DNA from: a bacterium
GTDB lineage: Bacteria; Pseudomonadota; Alphaproteobacteria; Caulobacterales; Hyphomonadaceae
Assembly (NCBI GenBank): GCA_030824255.1
Contig: JAVBYB010000402.1
Coordinates: 1-6,569 of the forward strand
DNA: 6,569 nucleotides
Reading direction: 5' to 3'
Shown here: piece after piece, positions 1 to 5,816 of the stretch
Layout of the letters: each line of letters begins with the position of its first letter
Numbering within the stretch: the first letter of the stretch is position 1
The notes under the pieces: model-generated
What the model was told of the DNA's origin: nothing
Databases searched by the model: none
The model's input: only the letters and a program-made list of their open reading frames with translations
Translations under genes and position numbers: made by a program

Positions 1-855
1 TGGGCCGTGAACGGCGAGGCCGCGCTCCTCGCAGAATTTGGCGAGGCGCTGGAAGTCGACATCGGCGGTGAGGTCGGTCGCGCCGGGATCGGCGAGGGGC
101 GAGACCTGGCGGCCGATCTGGAAGGCGCGCAGCGTGTCGCCGGGCGAATGATCGGCGGGGCCGTAGTCGATCAGCAGGGCGCGGCCGGGATGCGCGAGGA
201 GGCGGCGCGCGATGGTGTCGGCGAAGTTTTCGAGTGCGGGGGCGAATTCGACCTGATCGCCCTTCGGCGCAACGTGCGCGGGCAGGTCGCCGGGCGGGCC
301 GAGGCCGAGCGCGAGATGGCCCTGCGTGTCGAGGCCGACCTGACGTTCCCGCCAGACCTCGCCGTCGCGCACGAACTGGCGGATGGCGAGGCAATCGAGG
401 AATTCATTGGCGAGGATGATGGACGGGCCGGCGGGCACGTCATCGAGATCGTCGTGGTGGTGGATCCTGTATTGCGCCAGCAGCTTGGCCTGCTCGTCGC
501 GGAGGGCGGGGCTGGCTTCGACCAGCGAGATGCGTGCGGCGTCGAGGAAGCCGGGGACGGAGCGGGCGGCGCGCAGGGCGTCGGCCATCATCACGCCGCG
601 GCCCGGGCCAAGCTCGATGAGATGGAAGGCGCCGGGCTTGCCGAGCGCCATCCATTCATGAGCCGCCCAGAGGCCGATCAGCTCACCGAAGACCTGTGTG
701 GTTTCGGGCGCGGTGGTGAAGTCATGGTTGAAGGCCGGACGCGTGGCGTAATAGCCGTCACGCGGATCGTGCAGGCACATCAGCATGTAGAGCGACACGG
801 GCATGGGCCCGTTGACGCGGATGGCTTCGACGATCCGCTGGCGCAGGTCAGTCAT
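1..855 (-). CDS. midA: MidA/NDUFAF7-family SAM-dependent methyltransferase, partial (3' end beyond the left edge)
   Basis: This frame is open for 285 codons from an ATG at 855 to the window edge with no stop, so the C-terminus is missing. The protein reads as the MidA/NDUFAF7 (DUF185) family. Visible landmarks are an N-terminal segment with HDPRDGYY and FTTAPE (about residues 29-50), the SAM-binding motif ELGPGRG (81-87), the family motif ANEFLD (149-154), DYG (230-232) and DLTADVDF (261-268). In mitochondria NDUFAF7 dimethylates an arginine of the 49-kDa subunit of complex I early in assembly; the same role here, on NuoD, is inference from family. Full-length relatives are about 350 residues or more, so perhaps 60-100 residues are lacking. 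The start is supported by a strong Shine-Dalgarno (GGAGG at 865-861, 5 bases upstream). It lies 22 bases after the lgt stop on the same strand, so the two are probably one operon. In related genomes a pgeF-like laccase-domain gene often follows, outside this window. Confidence 0.9.
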   Translation of the reverse strand, partial: MTDLRQRIVEAIRVNGPMPVSLYMLMCLHDPRDGYYATRPAFNHDFTTAPETTQVFGELIGLWAAHEWMALGKPGAFHLIELGPGRGVMMADALRAARSVPGFLDAARISLVEASPALRDEQAKLLAQYRIHHHDDLDDVPAGPSIILANEFLDCLAIRQFVRDGEVWRERQVGLDTQGHLALGLGPPGDLPAHVAPKGDQVEFAPALENFADTIARRLLAHPGRALLIDYGPADHSPGDTLRAFQIGRQVSPLADPGATDLTADVDFQRLAKFCEERGLAVHGP

Positions 856-877
856 GTCCCCCTCCGAAGCGGAGTGG

Positions 878-1828
878 TCACGCGGGCCTCACCTCGTTGC
901 TGCTGGGGCCGCTGCCCGGCGCACGGTTGGCGCGCCAGATGAGATAGGCGCCGGCGAGGAGCATGGGCAACGAGAGCAACATGCCCATGGTGAACCACTC
1001 CGGCATCACGCCTTGCGTGAAGTTGTCCGGCTCCCGGAATGTTTCCGAGAAGGAGCGTGCGAGCGCGTAGCCGACCAGGAAGATGCCAGCGACCAGTCCC
1101 GGCCGGCGCAGGGCGCCGAACTTCCACACGGCGAGCGCGCAGATGGCGAACAGCACGACGCCTTCGAGCGCTGCTTCGTAGAGCTGGCTGGGATGGACGA
1201 GGGGCTTGCCATCGACCGGGCCCCATTCGCGAGTCGCCCAGTTGTAGTCGGGGAAGCGCATGGCCCACGGTACATCCGTGGTGCGGCCATAGAGTTCGCC
1301 GTTGATGAAGTTGGCCATGCGAACGAGGAAGATGCCGATCGGCGCCGCGGCGCACGCGATGTCGCCGAGGCTGAGCACCGGGATCTTGCGGAGGTAGGCC
1401 GTTGCAAAGACCGCGACGATCGCGCCGATGAGGCCACCGTGGAACGACATGCCGCCTTCCCACATGCGGAAGATGAACATGATGTCGCCGCCGGGCCCGA
1501 AGATCTTATGGGACTCGTAGGGGATCGTATAAAACAGGATGTAGCCGATGCGGCCGCCAAGCAGGATGCCGATCATCGCGTAGAAGGCGAAGTCGTCGAT
1601 GTCGGCGCGCTGGAGCGGGCCCTTCTCCGCGCTGCCCCAAAGGCGGGCGGTCGAGACCATCTTCACGGCATACCACCATCCGATCAGCAGGCCGAAAATG
1701 TAGCCCAGCGCGTACCAGCGCACGGGAAATGGCCCAAGCTGGATCGGCCCGAGCAGCATTTCGGGCAGCGGGATGGTGAACGCCGCAGGGTCGATCCTCG
1801 GAAAGGGGATCTCCAGGGGAAGATACAT
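878..1828 (-). CDS. lgt: Prolipoprotein diacylglyceryl transferase Lgt
   Basis: This 316-residue inner-membrane enzyme moves diacylglycerol from phosphatidylglycerol to the lipobox cysteine of prolipoproteins, the first step of lipoprotein maturation. The sequence is polytopic and carries the Lgt landmarks: RWYALGYIFG (37-46), GGRIGYILFY (91-100), MSFHGG with H130, the signature RMANFINGELYGR (170-182), HPSQLYEA (212-219) and GYALARSFSE (253-262) running into FREPD. With a constant offset of 27, H130, R170, N173 and G181 correspond to E. coli H103, R143, N146 and G154; Y254, R258 and E262 fit the positions of Y235, R239 and E243. All residues usually considered essential therefore appear present. 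It is slightly longer than E. coli Lgt (291), mostly through an N-terminal extension of about 25 residues. The ATG at 1828 has AGGA about 8 bases upstream. It is the first gene of the probable lgt-midA operon and is divergent from the UbiK-like gene. Confidence 0.97.
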   Translation of the reverse strand: MYLPLEIPFPRIDPAAFTIPLPEMLLGPIQLGPFPVRWYALGYIFGLLIGWWYAVKMVSTARLWGSAEKGPLQRADIDDFAFYAMIGILLGGRIGYILFYTIPYESHKIFGPGGDIMFIFRMWEGGMSFHGGLIGAIVAVFATAYLRKIPVLSLGDIACAAAPIGIFLVRMANFINGELYGRTTDVPWAMRFPDYNWATREWGPVDGKPLVHPSQLYEAALEGVVLFAICALAVWKFGALRRPGLVAGIFLVGYALARSFSETFREPDNFTQGVMPEWFTMGMLLSLPMLLAGAYLIWRANRAPGSGPSSNEVRPA

Positions 1829-1859
1829 GCGGAATTCCTGTGTACTGCGCGGGACGGCT

Positions 1860-1890
1860 TTGAAATCCCGGGCTTAGTAGGCCATATAGA
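1860..1890 (+). promoter_or_regulatory. Candidate promoter for the UbiK-like gene
   Basis: TTGAAA at 1860-1865 matches the -35 consensus at five of six positions. An AT-rich block, CATATAGAT (1883-1891), follows in an otherwise GC-rich stretch; it gives a -10 of CATATA at 17-base spacing or TATAGA at 19. Transcription would start near 1897, leaving a leader of about 33 bases. The call is by eye only. Confidence 0.35.
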
Positions 1891-1902
1891 TACCGGCTCC
1901 AA
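1874..1902 (-). promoter_or_regulatory. Weak candidate promoter for lgt-midA
   Basis: On the minus strand, TTGGAG (1902-1897) and TACTAA (1879-1874) are separated by exactly 17 bases and lie about 45 bases before the lgt start. Each hexamer matches the consensus at only about half its positions. It overlaps the plus-strand candidate, so the two would compete for polymerase if both are real. Confidence 0.22.
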
Positions 1903-1929
1903 CGGCGGGGTCTACCGCAGAGGCGCACA

Positions 1930-2181
1930 ATGCAGTCCCGCAACGCATTCATGGACGATATTTCCAAGATGATGCAGGGCGCTGCGGGCATGGCGCAGGC
2001 TGCTGGCGACGAGGGAAAAGCCCTGTTCCGGTCGATGGCTGAGCGAATTGTGGCCGAGGCTGATCTCGCCAAGCGCGAAGAAGTGGATGCCCTGAAGGCG
2101 TTGGCCCGAAATGCGCTAGAGAAAGCAGAAGCTCTGGAGAAGCGCGTGGCCGATCTGGAAGCGAAGCTCGGCGGACGCTGA
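1930..2181 (+). CDS. ubiK: UbiK-like accessory factor (BMFP/YqiC family), small coiled-coil protein
   Basis: This 83-residue protein has an amphipathic N-terminal half and a predicted coiled coil from about residue 48 to the end. Its segment DLAKREEVDALKALA (45-59) followed by LEKRVADLEAKL (69-80) matches the arrangement of the BMFP/YqiC family, in which E. coli UbiK has a comparable REEFD segment leading into a terminal leucine-rich helix. E. coli UbiK is a trimeric accessory factor that binds UbiJ and supports aerobic ubiquinone synthesis in the cytosolic Ubi complex; whether the alphaproteobacterial member does the same is inference. There are no cysteines or catalytic residues. The ATG at 1930 has AGAGG about 7 bases upstream; an in-frame ATG at 1951 is a less likely start. 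Acidic and alanine-rich composition is usual for the family. Confidence 0.82.
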   Translation: MQSRNAFMDDISKMMQGAAGMAQAAGDEGKALFRSMAERIVAEADLAKREEVDALKALARNALEKAEALEKRVADLEAKLGGR

Positions 2182-2219
2182 GCCTGATTCGTCTGACCAA
2201 AGCCTTAACCAAGCCGCCA

Positions 2220-2246
2220 TTGTTAGATGTGGCCATGACCTATAGC
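2220..2246 (+). promoter_or_regulatory. Weak candidate promoter for ybjN-proC
   Basis: TTGTTA (2220-2225) and TATAGC (2241-2246) are the most promoter-like hexamers in the spacer, but the 15-base spacing is short. Transcription would begin near 2253, at the first GANTC site of the leader hairpin. By-eye call only. Confidence 0.25.
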
Positions 2247-2250
2247 GTTT

Positions 2251-2281
2251 GAATCGGATGCGGGGTTTTGCCCTGCGATTC
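2251..2281 (+). other. Bulged hairpin in the leader just before the YbjN ribosome binding site
   Basis: GAATC (2251-2255) pairs with GATTC (2277-2281), and GCGGGG (2260-2265) pairs with CCCTGC (2271-2276, one G-U pair). The loop is TTTTG, with a 4-base bulge (GGAT) on the left side only. This gives 11 pairs ending 1 base before the Shine-Dalgarno GGGAGGA (2283-2289). There is no T-run after it, so it is not an ordinary intrinsic terminator. Both outer arms are GANTC sites. Confidence 0.45.
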
Positions 2282-2293
2282 CGGGAGGACCAG

Positions 2294-2797
2294 ATGTCGC
2301 AAGTCGATTCTTTCTCCATGCCGAATACGGATGGCGCGATGGAAGTCATCGAGCAGACTGTGCTCGGCGCCGGCTGGGCCTGTGAGCGCACCGAAGAAGG
2401 CGTCGTGCATTGCGCGTCGATGACCAAGTGGGGCGAGTTCGGCGGCATGTTCGTCTGGCGCGACGAGCCGGCCTCGCTGAACTTCTCGCTGACGCTGGAC
2501 CTGCGTGCGCCACATGCGAAGCAGACCGCGATTTCCGATCTTCTCCGCCGCATCAATGAGCGGCTGTGGCTGGGCCACTTCGATTACTGGAATGAGGATG
2601 GCGTCGCGGTTTTCCGTCACACCATTCCGATGCTCGATCGGATCGCGCCCGATCCGGGCGAAGTGGCGGCTATCCTGGGCGCCGCACTGGACGCGGCGGA
2701 CCAGTTCCTCCCTGCGTTCAACTTCGTCGTGTGGGCCGGCAAGTCTGCCGAAGAGGCGGTCAACGCCGTCATATTCGAGACGCACGGCGAGGCGTAA
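2294..2797 (+). CDS. YbjN domain-containing protein
   Basis: This 167-residue soluble protein has no signal peptide or membrane segment. It matches the YbjN-domain proteins found in alphaproteobacteria, often placed just before proC. Family-like features are a short N-terminal helix, an alternating hydrophobic region around WRDEPASLNFSLTLDLRAP, the stretch ISDLLRRINERLWLGHFDYW, and the C-terminal block PAFNFVVWAGKSAEEA. In E. coli YbjN overexpression affects motility and stress responses, but no biochemical activity is established, so no function is assigned here. I chose the ATG at 2294 because GGGAGGA (2283-2289) lies directly upstream. The open frame extends back to TTG 2249 and ATG 2258, but that region forms the leader hairpin and lacks a good ribosome site. 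The stop falls 3 bases before the proC start, so the two genes are almost certainly co-transcribed. Confidence 0.85.
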   Translation: MSQVDSFSMPNTDGAMEVIEQTVLGAGWACERTEEGVVHCASMTKWGEFGGMFVWRDEPASLNFSLTLDLRAPHAKQTAISDLLRRINERLWLGHFDYWNEDGVAVFRHTIPMLDRIAPDPGEVAAILGAALDAADQFLPAFNFVVWAGKSAEEAVNAVIFETHGEA

Positions 2798-2800
2798 GCC

Positions 2801-3655
2801 ATGACAGCGGGCTATCCCCCAAACGCGGGGCAGGCGCTGCTCAAGCATGCAGTTCTGGTTGGCGCGGGCCGCATGGGCTCCGCGATGGCGCGCGGGTGGA
2901 TTGCTGATCTTGGCGCGGCGGGGCTCGCGAAGCTTTCCGTTGTCGAGCCCCATCCGGGCGACGACGTGAGTCAGGCGGCGGCGACAAAGCTGATCGACCT
3001 CAATCCGGCGCCGCAGGTTGCTGATATCGTTGTGCTGGCCGTGAAGCCGCAGGGGTTTGCGGGCGCGGCGGATACGCTGAAGGCCTGGGTCGGGCCGGAT
3101 ACGCTGGTGGTGTCCATCATGGCGGGCGTGACGATCGACCGGATCATCGGCGCGCTGGGCTCGAAGAAGGTCGCACGGGCGATGCCGAACACGCCGGGCG
3201 CGATCGGCATGGGCGCGACAGGATTTGCGTTATCGGAGGCATGTGGCGAGGCGGAGGCCGCAGCGACCGCTGGCCTGCTTGAGCCGCTGGGCTTCGTCGC
3301 CGGCCCTCTTAAGGAAGCGCAGATGGATGCGGTGACGGCCGTGTCTGGGTCCGGCCCCGCCTATGTGTTCCTGCTGGTGGAGTCGCTGGCGGCTGCGGGC
3401 AAATCGGCAGGGCTTGATGAAGCGACGGCGAATGCGCTGGCGCGCGAGACGATTATCGGCGCGGGTGCGCTGCTCGGGGAGTTCGCGGAGTCGCCGGCGG
3501 AGCTTCGCAAGCAGGTGACGTCGCCTGGCGGAACGACGGCGGCGGCGCTTGATGTGCTTATGACTGGCGGCGGGATGCCCGACCTGATGCGCAAGGCTGT
3601 CGATGCCGCCGTGCGGCGCGGGGCGGAGCTGGCGCGCGAGGCAGAGAAGAAGTAG
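2801..3655 (+). CDS. proC: Pyrroline-5-carboxylate reductase ProC
   Basis: This 284-residue cytosolic enzyme catalyses the last step of proline synthesis, the NAD(P)H-dependent reduction of pyrroline-5-carboxylate. The Rossmann fold opens with GAGRMG (21-26); VKPQ (81-84), MAGVTIDRI (107-115), MPNTPG (128-133) and SGSGPAYVF (182-190) follow. The C-terminal P5CR signature is VTSPGGTTAAALDVL (239-253). All expected landmarks are present and the length is near the usual 265-280. The start at 2801 gives about 15 residues before the first strand, slightly more than usual; GAGG at 2788-2791, inside the YbjN gene end, can serve as the ribosome site. No ATG lies between 2801 and the first strand of the fold, so this start is the simplest choice. 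It is the second gene of the ybjN-proC unit and is probably translationally coupled. Confidence 0.97.
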   Translation: MTAGYPPNAGQALLKHAVLVGAGRMGSAMARGWIADLGAAGLAKLSVVEPHPGDDVSQAAATKLIDLNPAPQVADIVVLAVKPQGFAGAADTLKAWVGPDTLVVSIMAGVTIDRIIGALGSKKVARAMPNTPGAIGMGATGFALSEACGEAEAAATAGLLEPLGFVAGPLKEAQMDAVTAVSGSGPAYVFLLVESLAAAGKSAGLDEATANALARETIIGAGALLGEFAESPAELRKQVTSPGGTTAAALDVLMTGGGMPDLMRKAVDAAVRRGAELAREAEKK

Positions 3656-3686
3656 CGCGGACTCGCGTGTCGCTTCCCGGACGGGT

Positions 3687-3722
3687 TTGACATTGGGCGC
3701 GCGGATGCGCGCGCCGTATTCA
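3687..3722 (+). other. GC hairpin between a TTGACA box and a TATTC box, upstream of the membrane-protein gene
   Basis: The 90-base spacer after proC holds a perfect TTGACA (3687-3692), then an inverted repeat GGCGCGC (3696-3702) / GCGCGCC (3709-3715) around a 6-base loop, then GTATTCA (3716-3722). The hairpin is strong but has no T-run, so a classic terminator for proC is not supported. The TTGACA-to-TATTCA distance of 24 bases is too long for an ordinary sigma-70 promoter. It may be a terminator without a T-run, an operator, or chance in GC-rich DNA. Confidence 0.3.
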
Positions 3723-3745
3723 CGGCAATCGACAGGCGGGCGAGC

Positions 3746-4159
3746 ATGAAATTCTCACTGACAGCGTTTCCGAGCCTGCTGGTTCCGGTGCTCTTTTATG
3801 TAATCGGTGCACTGACAGGCGGCGCAGGTTTCGTCTCCGGCCTTCAAGCCAGCCTGATGTCGTTCGAGTTGCCTTCGGCGAGCATCTGGAGCGTCAGCTG
3901 GGGCGACATGATCATCGGCATCGGATTGATCTTCATGTTCGTCGACCTGCTCAAGGCGACCGGCACCGGCACGGCGACGCTGTTCAATCACGCCCTGTCG
4001 ACCTTGCTTCTGGTCGTGGCGATCGTGCTGTTCCTGATGGTCGCCCCATTTGGGACGTCCGTGTTCTTCCTGCTGCTCTTCATGATGCTGCTGGATGTTG
4101 TGGCCGGTTTCACGATCACGATCATCGGGGCGCGGCGCGACTTCTCCAGCGCAGGCTGA
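3746..4159 (+). CDS. Four-helix inner-membrane protein of unknown function
   Basis: This 137-residue protein is very hydrophobic, with four likely membrane segments at about residues 8-30, 53-70, 82-100 and 104-127. The basic end (GARRDF, 128-133) suggests both termini face the cytoplasm. TM2 contains an acidic residue (FVDLL, D67) and TM4 another (LLDVVAG, D117), which might matter for function or packing. I do not recognise a named family; proteins of this shape near proC are usually annotated as hypothetical membrane proteins. The ATG at 3746 has a purine-rich AGGCGGG (3734-3740) upstream. Base composition is like its neighbours. It may have its own promoter in the 90-base spacer or be read through from proC. 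Its stop lies 7 bases from the convergent stop of the next gene. Confidence 0.75.
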   Translation: MKFSLTAFPSLLVPVLFYVIGALTGGAGFVSGLQASLMSFELPSASIWSVSWGDMIIGIGLIFMFVDLLKATGTGTATLFNHALSTLLLVVAIVLFLMVAPFGTSVFFLLLFMMLLDVVAGFTITIIGARRDFSSAG

Positions 4160-4166
4160 GAGGCGT

Positions 4167-4475
4167 TCAGTCTGAGCCCGTTGGTCCCATGCCCAGGGTG
4201 AATGCGTTCCAGCCGCACGCCCAGCATCTCAACCGGTCCCACTCGGGCGGATAGCCTTTCCGCGTTTTCAATCGGAAGCTGATGTAGGTTCCTCCCACAA
4301 AAACGAGGAAGAACACTGTCCAAATCATCAGTTCCAGTCGCCAGTCCTTGAGAAGTTGGCCTCCTCCAAGAAACACGAAATAGAAACCGTACAAGGCGAT
4401 CAGCATGACGCCAAAATACATTAGTCCAGCGCTCAGGAACCCGAGATAAAATTGCCCGCCTTTCGCGGCGCCCAT
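4167..4475 (-). CDS. Small two-helix membrane protein with a C-terminal CxxC, unknown function, last gene of the kinase operon
   Basis: This 102-residue protein has two likely membrane segments (about residues 9-37 and 47-66), a basic linker (RLKTRKGY, 68-75) and a cytoplasmic-looking tail with CWACG (C84, C87). I do not recognise the family. Its ATG directly abuts the kinase stop codon (TAG then ATG), with only a weak GAGG about 11 bases upstream inside the kinase gene, so translation is probably coupled to the kinase. The middle of the gene (about 4261-4440) is near 48% GC by count, against roughly 65% in the neighbouring kinase, which suggests more recent acquisition or weaker codon selection. 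A role as an accessory to the sensor kinase is possible from position only. The CxxC might bind metal or be redox active, but a lone CxxC is weak evidence. Confidence 0.7.
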   Translation of the reverse strand: MGAAKGGQFYLGFLSAGLMYFGVMLIALYGFYFVFLGGGQLLKDWRLELMIWTVFFLVFVGGTYISFRLKTRKGYPPEWDRLRCWACGWNAFTLGMGPTGSD

Positions 4476-5813
4476 CTACTCGTCGTCCTCGTCGCCCATG
4501 CCTTTGGGGCGTTCCGCATCGAGCGGCAGGCGGATGATGGCGCGCAGGCCGCCGAGTTCTGACTTTCCCAGCGTGACATCGCCGCCATGGGCGCGGGCGG
4601 TGTCGCGTGTGATGGTGAGGCCCAGGCCGACGCCGGAGACGTTCTGGTTGCGCGCAGCGTCGAGACGGCTGAAGGGCTTGAAGGCGTCGTCGTAATATTC
4701 CGACGGGATGCCGGGGCCATTGTCTTCTACCGTGATGACGGCTTCGCCCGAGAGGGAGGCGACAGTGACCCGCACCTGTTTTCCGTAGTCGGCGGCATTG
4801 TTGGCGAGATTGGTGATTGCGCGCTTCAGGGCAAGCGGACGCAGGCGCATCTGGACTGGAGCCGGCGCCACGAATTCGAGTTGTGAACGGGCGCTGGCTG
4901 CTGAAACGGCTTCACGGGCGAGAGCGACGAGATCTGACTGGACGGGCTGTTCGCCTTCTTCGCCGCGCGCGAAAGCGAGATAGCCGTCTAGCATACGCTC
5001 CATCTCGTTGATGTCGTTCTTTGCTGGCGTGGTATCGAAATCCTTCGGCGCGAGGGCGAGTTCGAGCTTCAGGCGCGCAAGCGGCGTGCGCAGGTCATGA
5101 CTGACGCCGGCGAGCATGGCGGTGCGCTGATCGGTGTAGCGCAGGATGCGCGTGCGCATACGGATGATGGAACGAGCGGCCTTGCGAACCTCGATGGCGC
5201 CGGATGGCTTGAAGTTCGGCACGTCCTCGCCGCGGCCGAAAGCATCGGCGGCCCAGGACAGCTGCAGGATCGAACGGATCTGGTTGCGCAGGAACAGGTA
5301 CGAGGTCAGCAGTAGAAGGACGCTGAAGATCACCGACCACACGATGAAGATGTGCGCGTTGATGATGATCACGCGCTTTCGGTCGAGCCTCGCTTCGAGG
5401 AGGCCGTCGGGCAGCAGCATGCGCACGGTGAGAAGATCACCCGCGAGGTAACGGTAGACCTTGGGCAGGCCGGGAAAGCGGACGTCGAGATTGCGGCCGA
5501 ATTCGATGCAGCAATCACCGTTGCCGGGGGGCGTTACCAGCTCGCTTGTGCCGTGTGTGAAGGAAATGTCGAGCAGGCCAGCGCGACGAAAGCCATCGAC
5601 GAGGCGCGGCCAGTCTTCCGGCGCGTCCTGTCGCTGCTGTTCGAGGAAGGCGAGTTCGTCGACGACGCCGCGCGAGAGCTTGTCGTTCACCTGTTCGACA
5701 TGGGTGTAAAAAAAGTAGATCGTCATTGCGACGACGAACACGATCATCGGAGCAATGAGGATCAGCAGGTTGCGGGCGTTGAAGCCGCGCGGTGTGTAGT
5801 CGCGCAGGCGCAT
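4476..5813 (-). CDS. EnvZ-like sensor histidine kinase
   Basis: This 445-residue inner-membrane sensor kinase has a TM1 at about 14-36, a periplasmic domain at about 37-147, a TM2 at about 148-175 and a HAMP linker to about 225. The dimerisation/phosphoacceptor segment is GVSHDLRTPLARLK with H239. The ATP-binding domain shows the N box NLANNAADYG (N339), the G1 box EDNGPGIP (363-370), an F box FKPFSRL (378-384) and the G2 box GVGLGL (394-399). All catalytic elements are intact. The periplasmic domain carries adjacent cysteines (C101, C102), which is unusual. The C-terminus is an acidic tail (GDEDDE). Its ATG follows the response-regulator stop by 3 bases, with GGGGA upstream inside that gene, so it is the cognate partner by position. 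The signal is unknown. The arrangement resembles the conserved alphaproteobacterial OmpR-type pair, but I assign no specific name. Confidence 0.95.
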   Translation of the reverse strand: MRLRDYTPRGFNARNLLILIAPMIVFVVAMTIYFFYTHVEQVNDKLSRGVVDELAFLEQQRQDAPEDWPRLVDGFRRAGLLDISFTHGTSELVTPPGNGDCCIEFGRNLDVRFPGLPKVYRYLAGDLLTVRMLLPDGLLEARLDRKRVIIINAHIFIVWSVIFSVLLLLTSYLFLRNQIRSILQLSWAADAFGRGEDVPNFKPSGAIEVRKAARSIIRMRTRILRYTDQRTAMLAGVSHDLRTPLARLKLELALAPKDFDTTPAKNDINEMERMLDGYLAFARGEEGEQPVQSDLVALAREAVSAASARSQLEFVAPAPVQMRLRPLALKRAITNLANNAADYGKQVRVTVASLSGEAVITVEDNGPGIPSEYYDDAFKPFSRLDAARNQNVSGVGLGLTITRDTARAHGGDVTLGKSELGGLRAIIRLPLDAERPKGMGDEDDE

Positions 5814-5816
5814 GAA

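Larger units (their letters stand above)
2186..2310. promoter_or_regulatory. Cluster of four GANTC (CcrM methylation) sites before the YbjN gene
   Basis: GATTC at 2186-2190, GAATC at 2251-2255, GATTC at 2277-2281 and GATTC at 2306-2310 lie within 125 bases, mostly in the 112-base spacer between the UbiK-like gene and the YbjN gene. A by-eye scan found only about six others in the remaining 6.4 kb. GANTC is the target of the cell-cycle methyltransferase CcrM in alphaproteobacteria, and promoters with such sites can be controlled through methylation and GcrA. That the cluster regulates this operon is inference. Confidence 0.5.

Noticed and set aside
7..942. A 311-codon plus-strand open frame
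   Set aside because: It is antisense to the MidA-like gene, which has clear SAM-binding and family motifs and a strong ribosome site. The plus-strand product looks like a compositional shadow.
878..1828. Possible loss of the Lgt catalytic signature (RMANF instead of the commoner RIGNF)
   Set aside because: The essential arginine, asparagine and downstream glycine line up with E. coli positions at a constant offset; the change is conservative, so the enzyme is expected to be active.
803..1972. A 389-codon plus-strand open frame, longer than lgt itself
   Set aside because: It lies antisense to lgt, whose full set of family motifs is intact, and its translation is low-complexity and charged with no recognisable domain. 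High GC in codon positions opens such frames by chance.
2249..2293. Upstream TTG (2249) and ATG (2258) starts for the YbjN protein
   Set aside because: Neither has a good ribosome site, the added residues do not look like the family, and the region forms a hairpin; ATG 2294 has a clear GGGAGGA.
2240..2953. A 237-codon minus-strand open frame
   Set aside because: It is antisense to the YbjN gene and the start of proC, crosses both gene ends, and has no recognisable domain.
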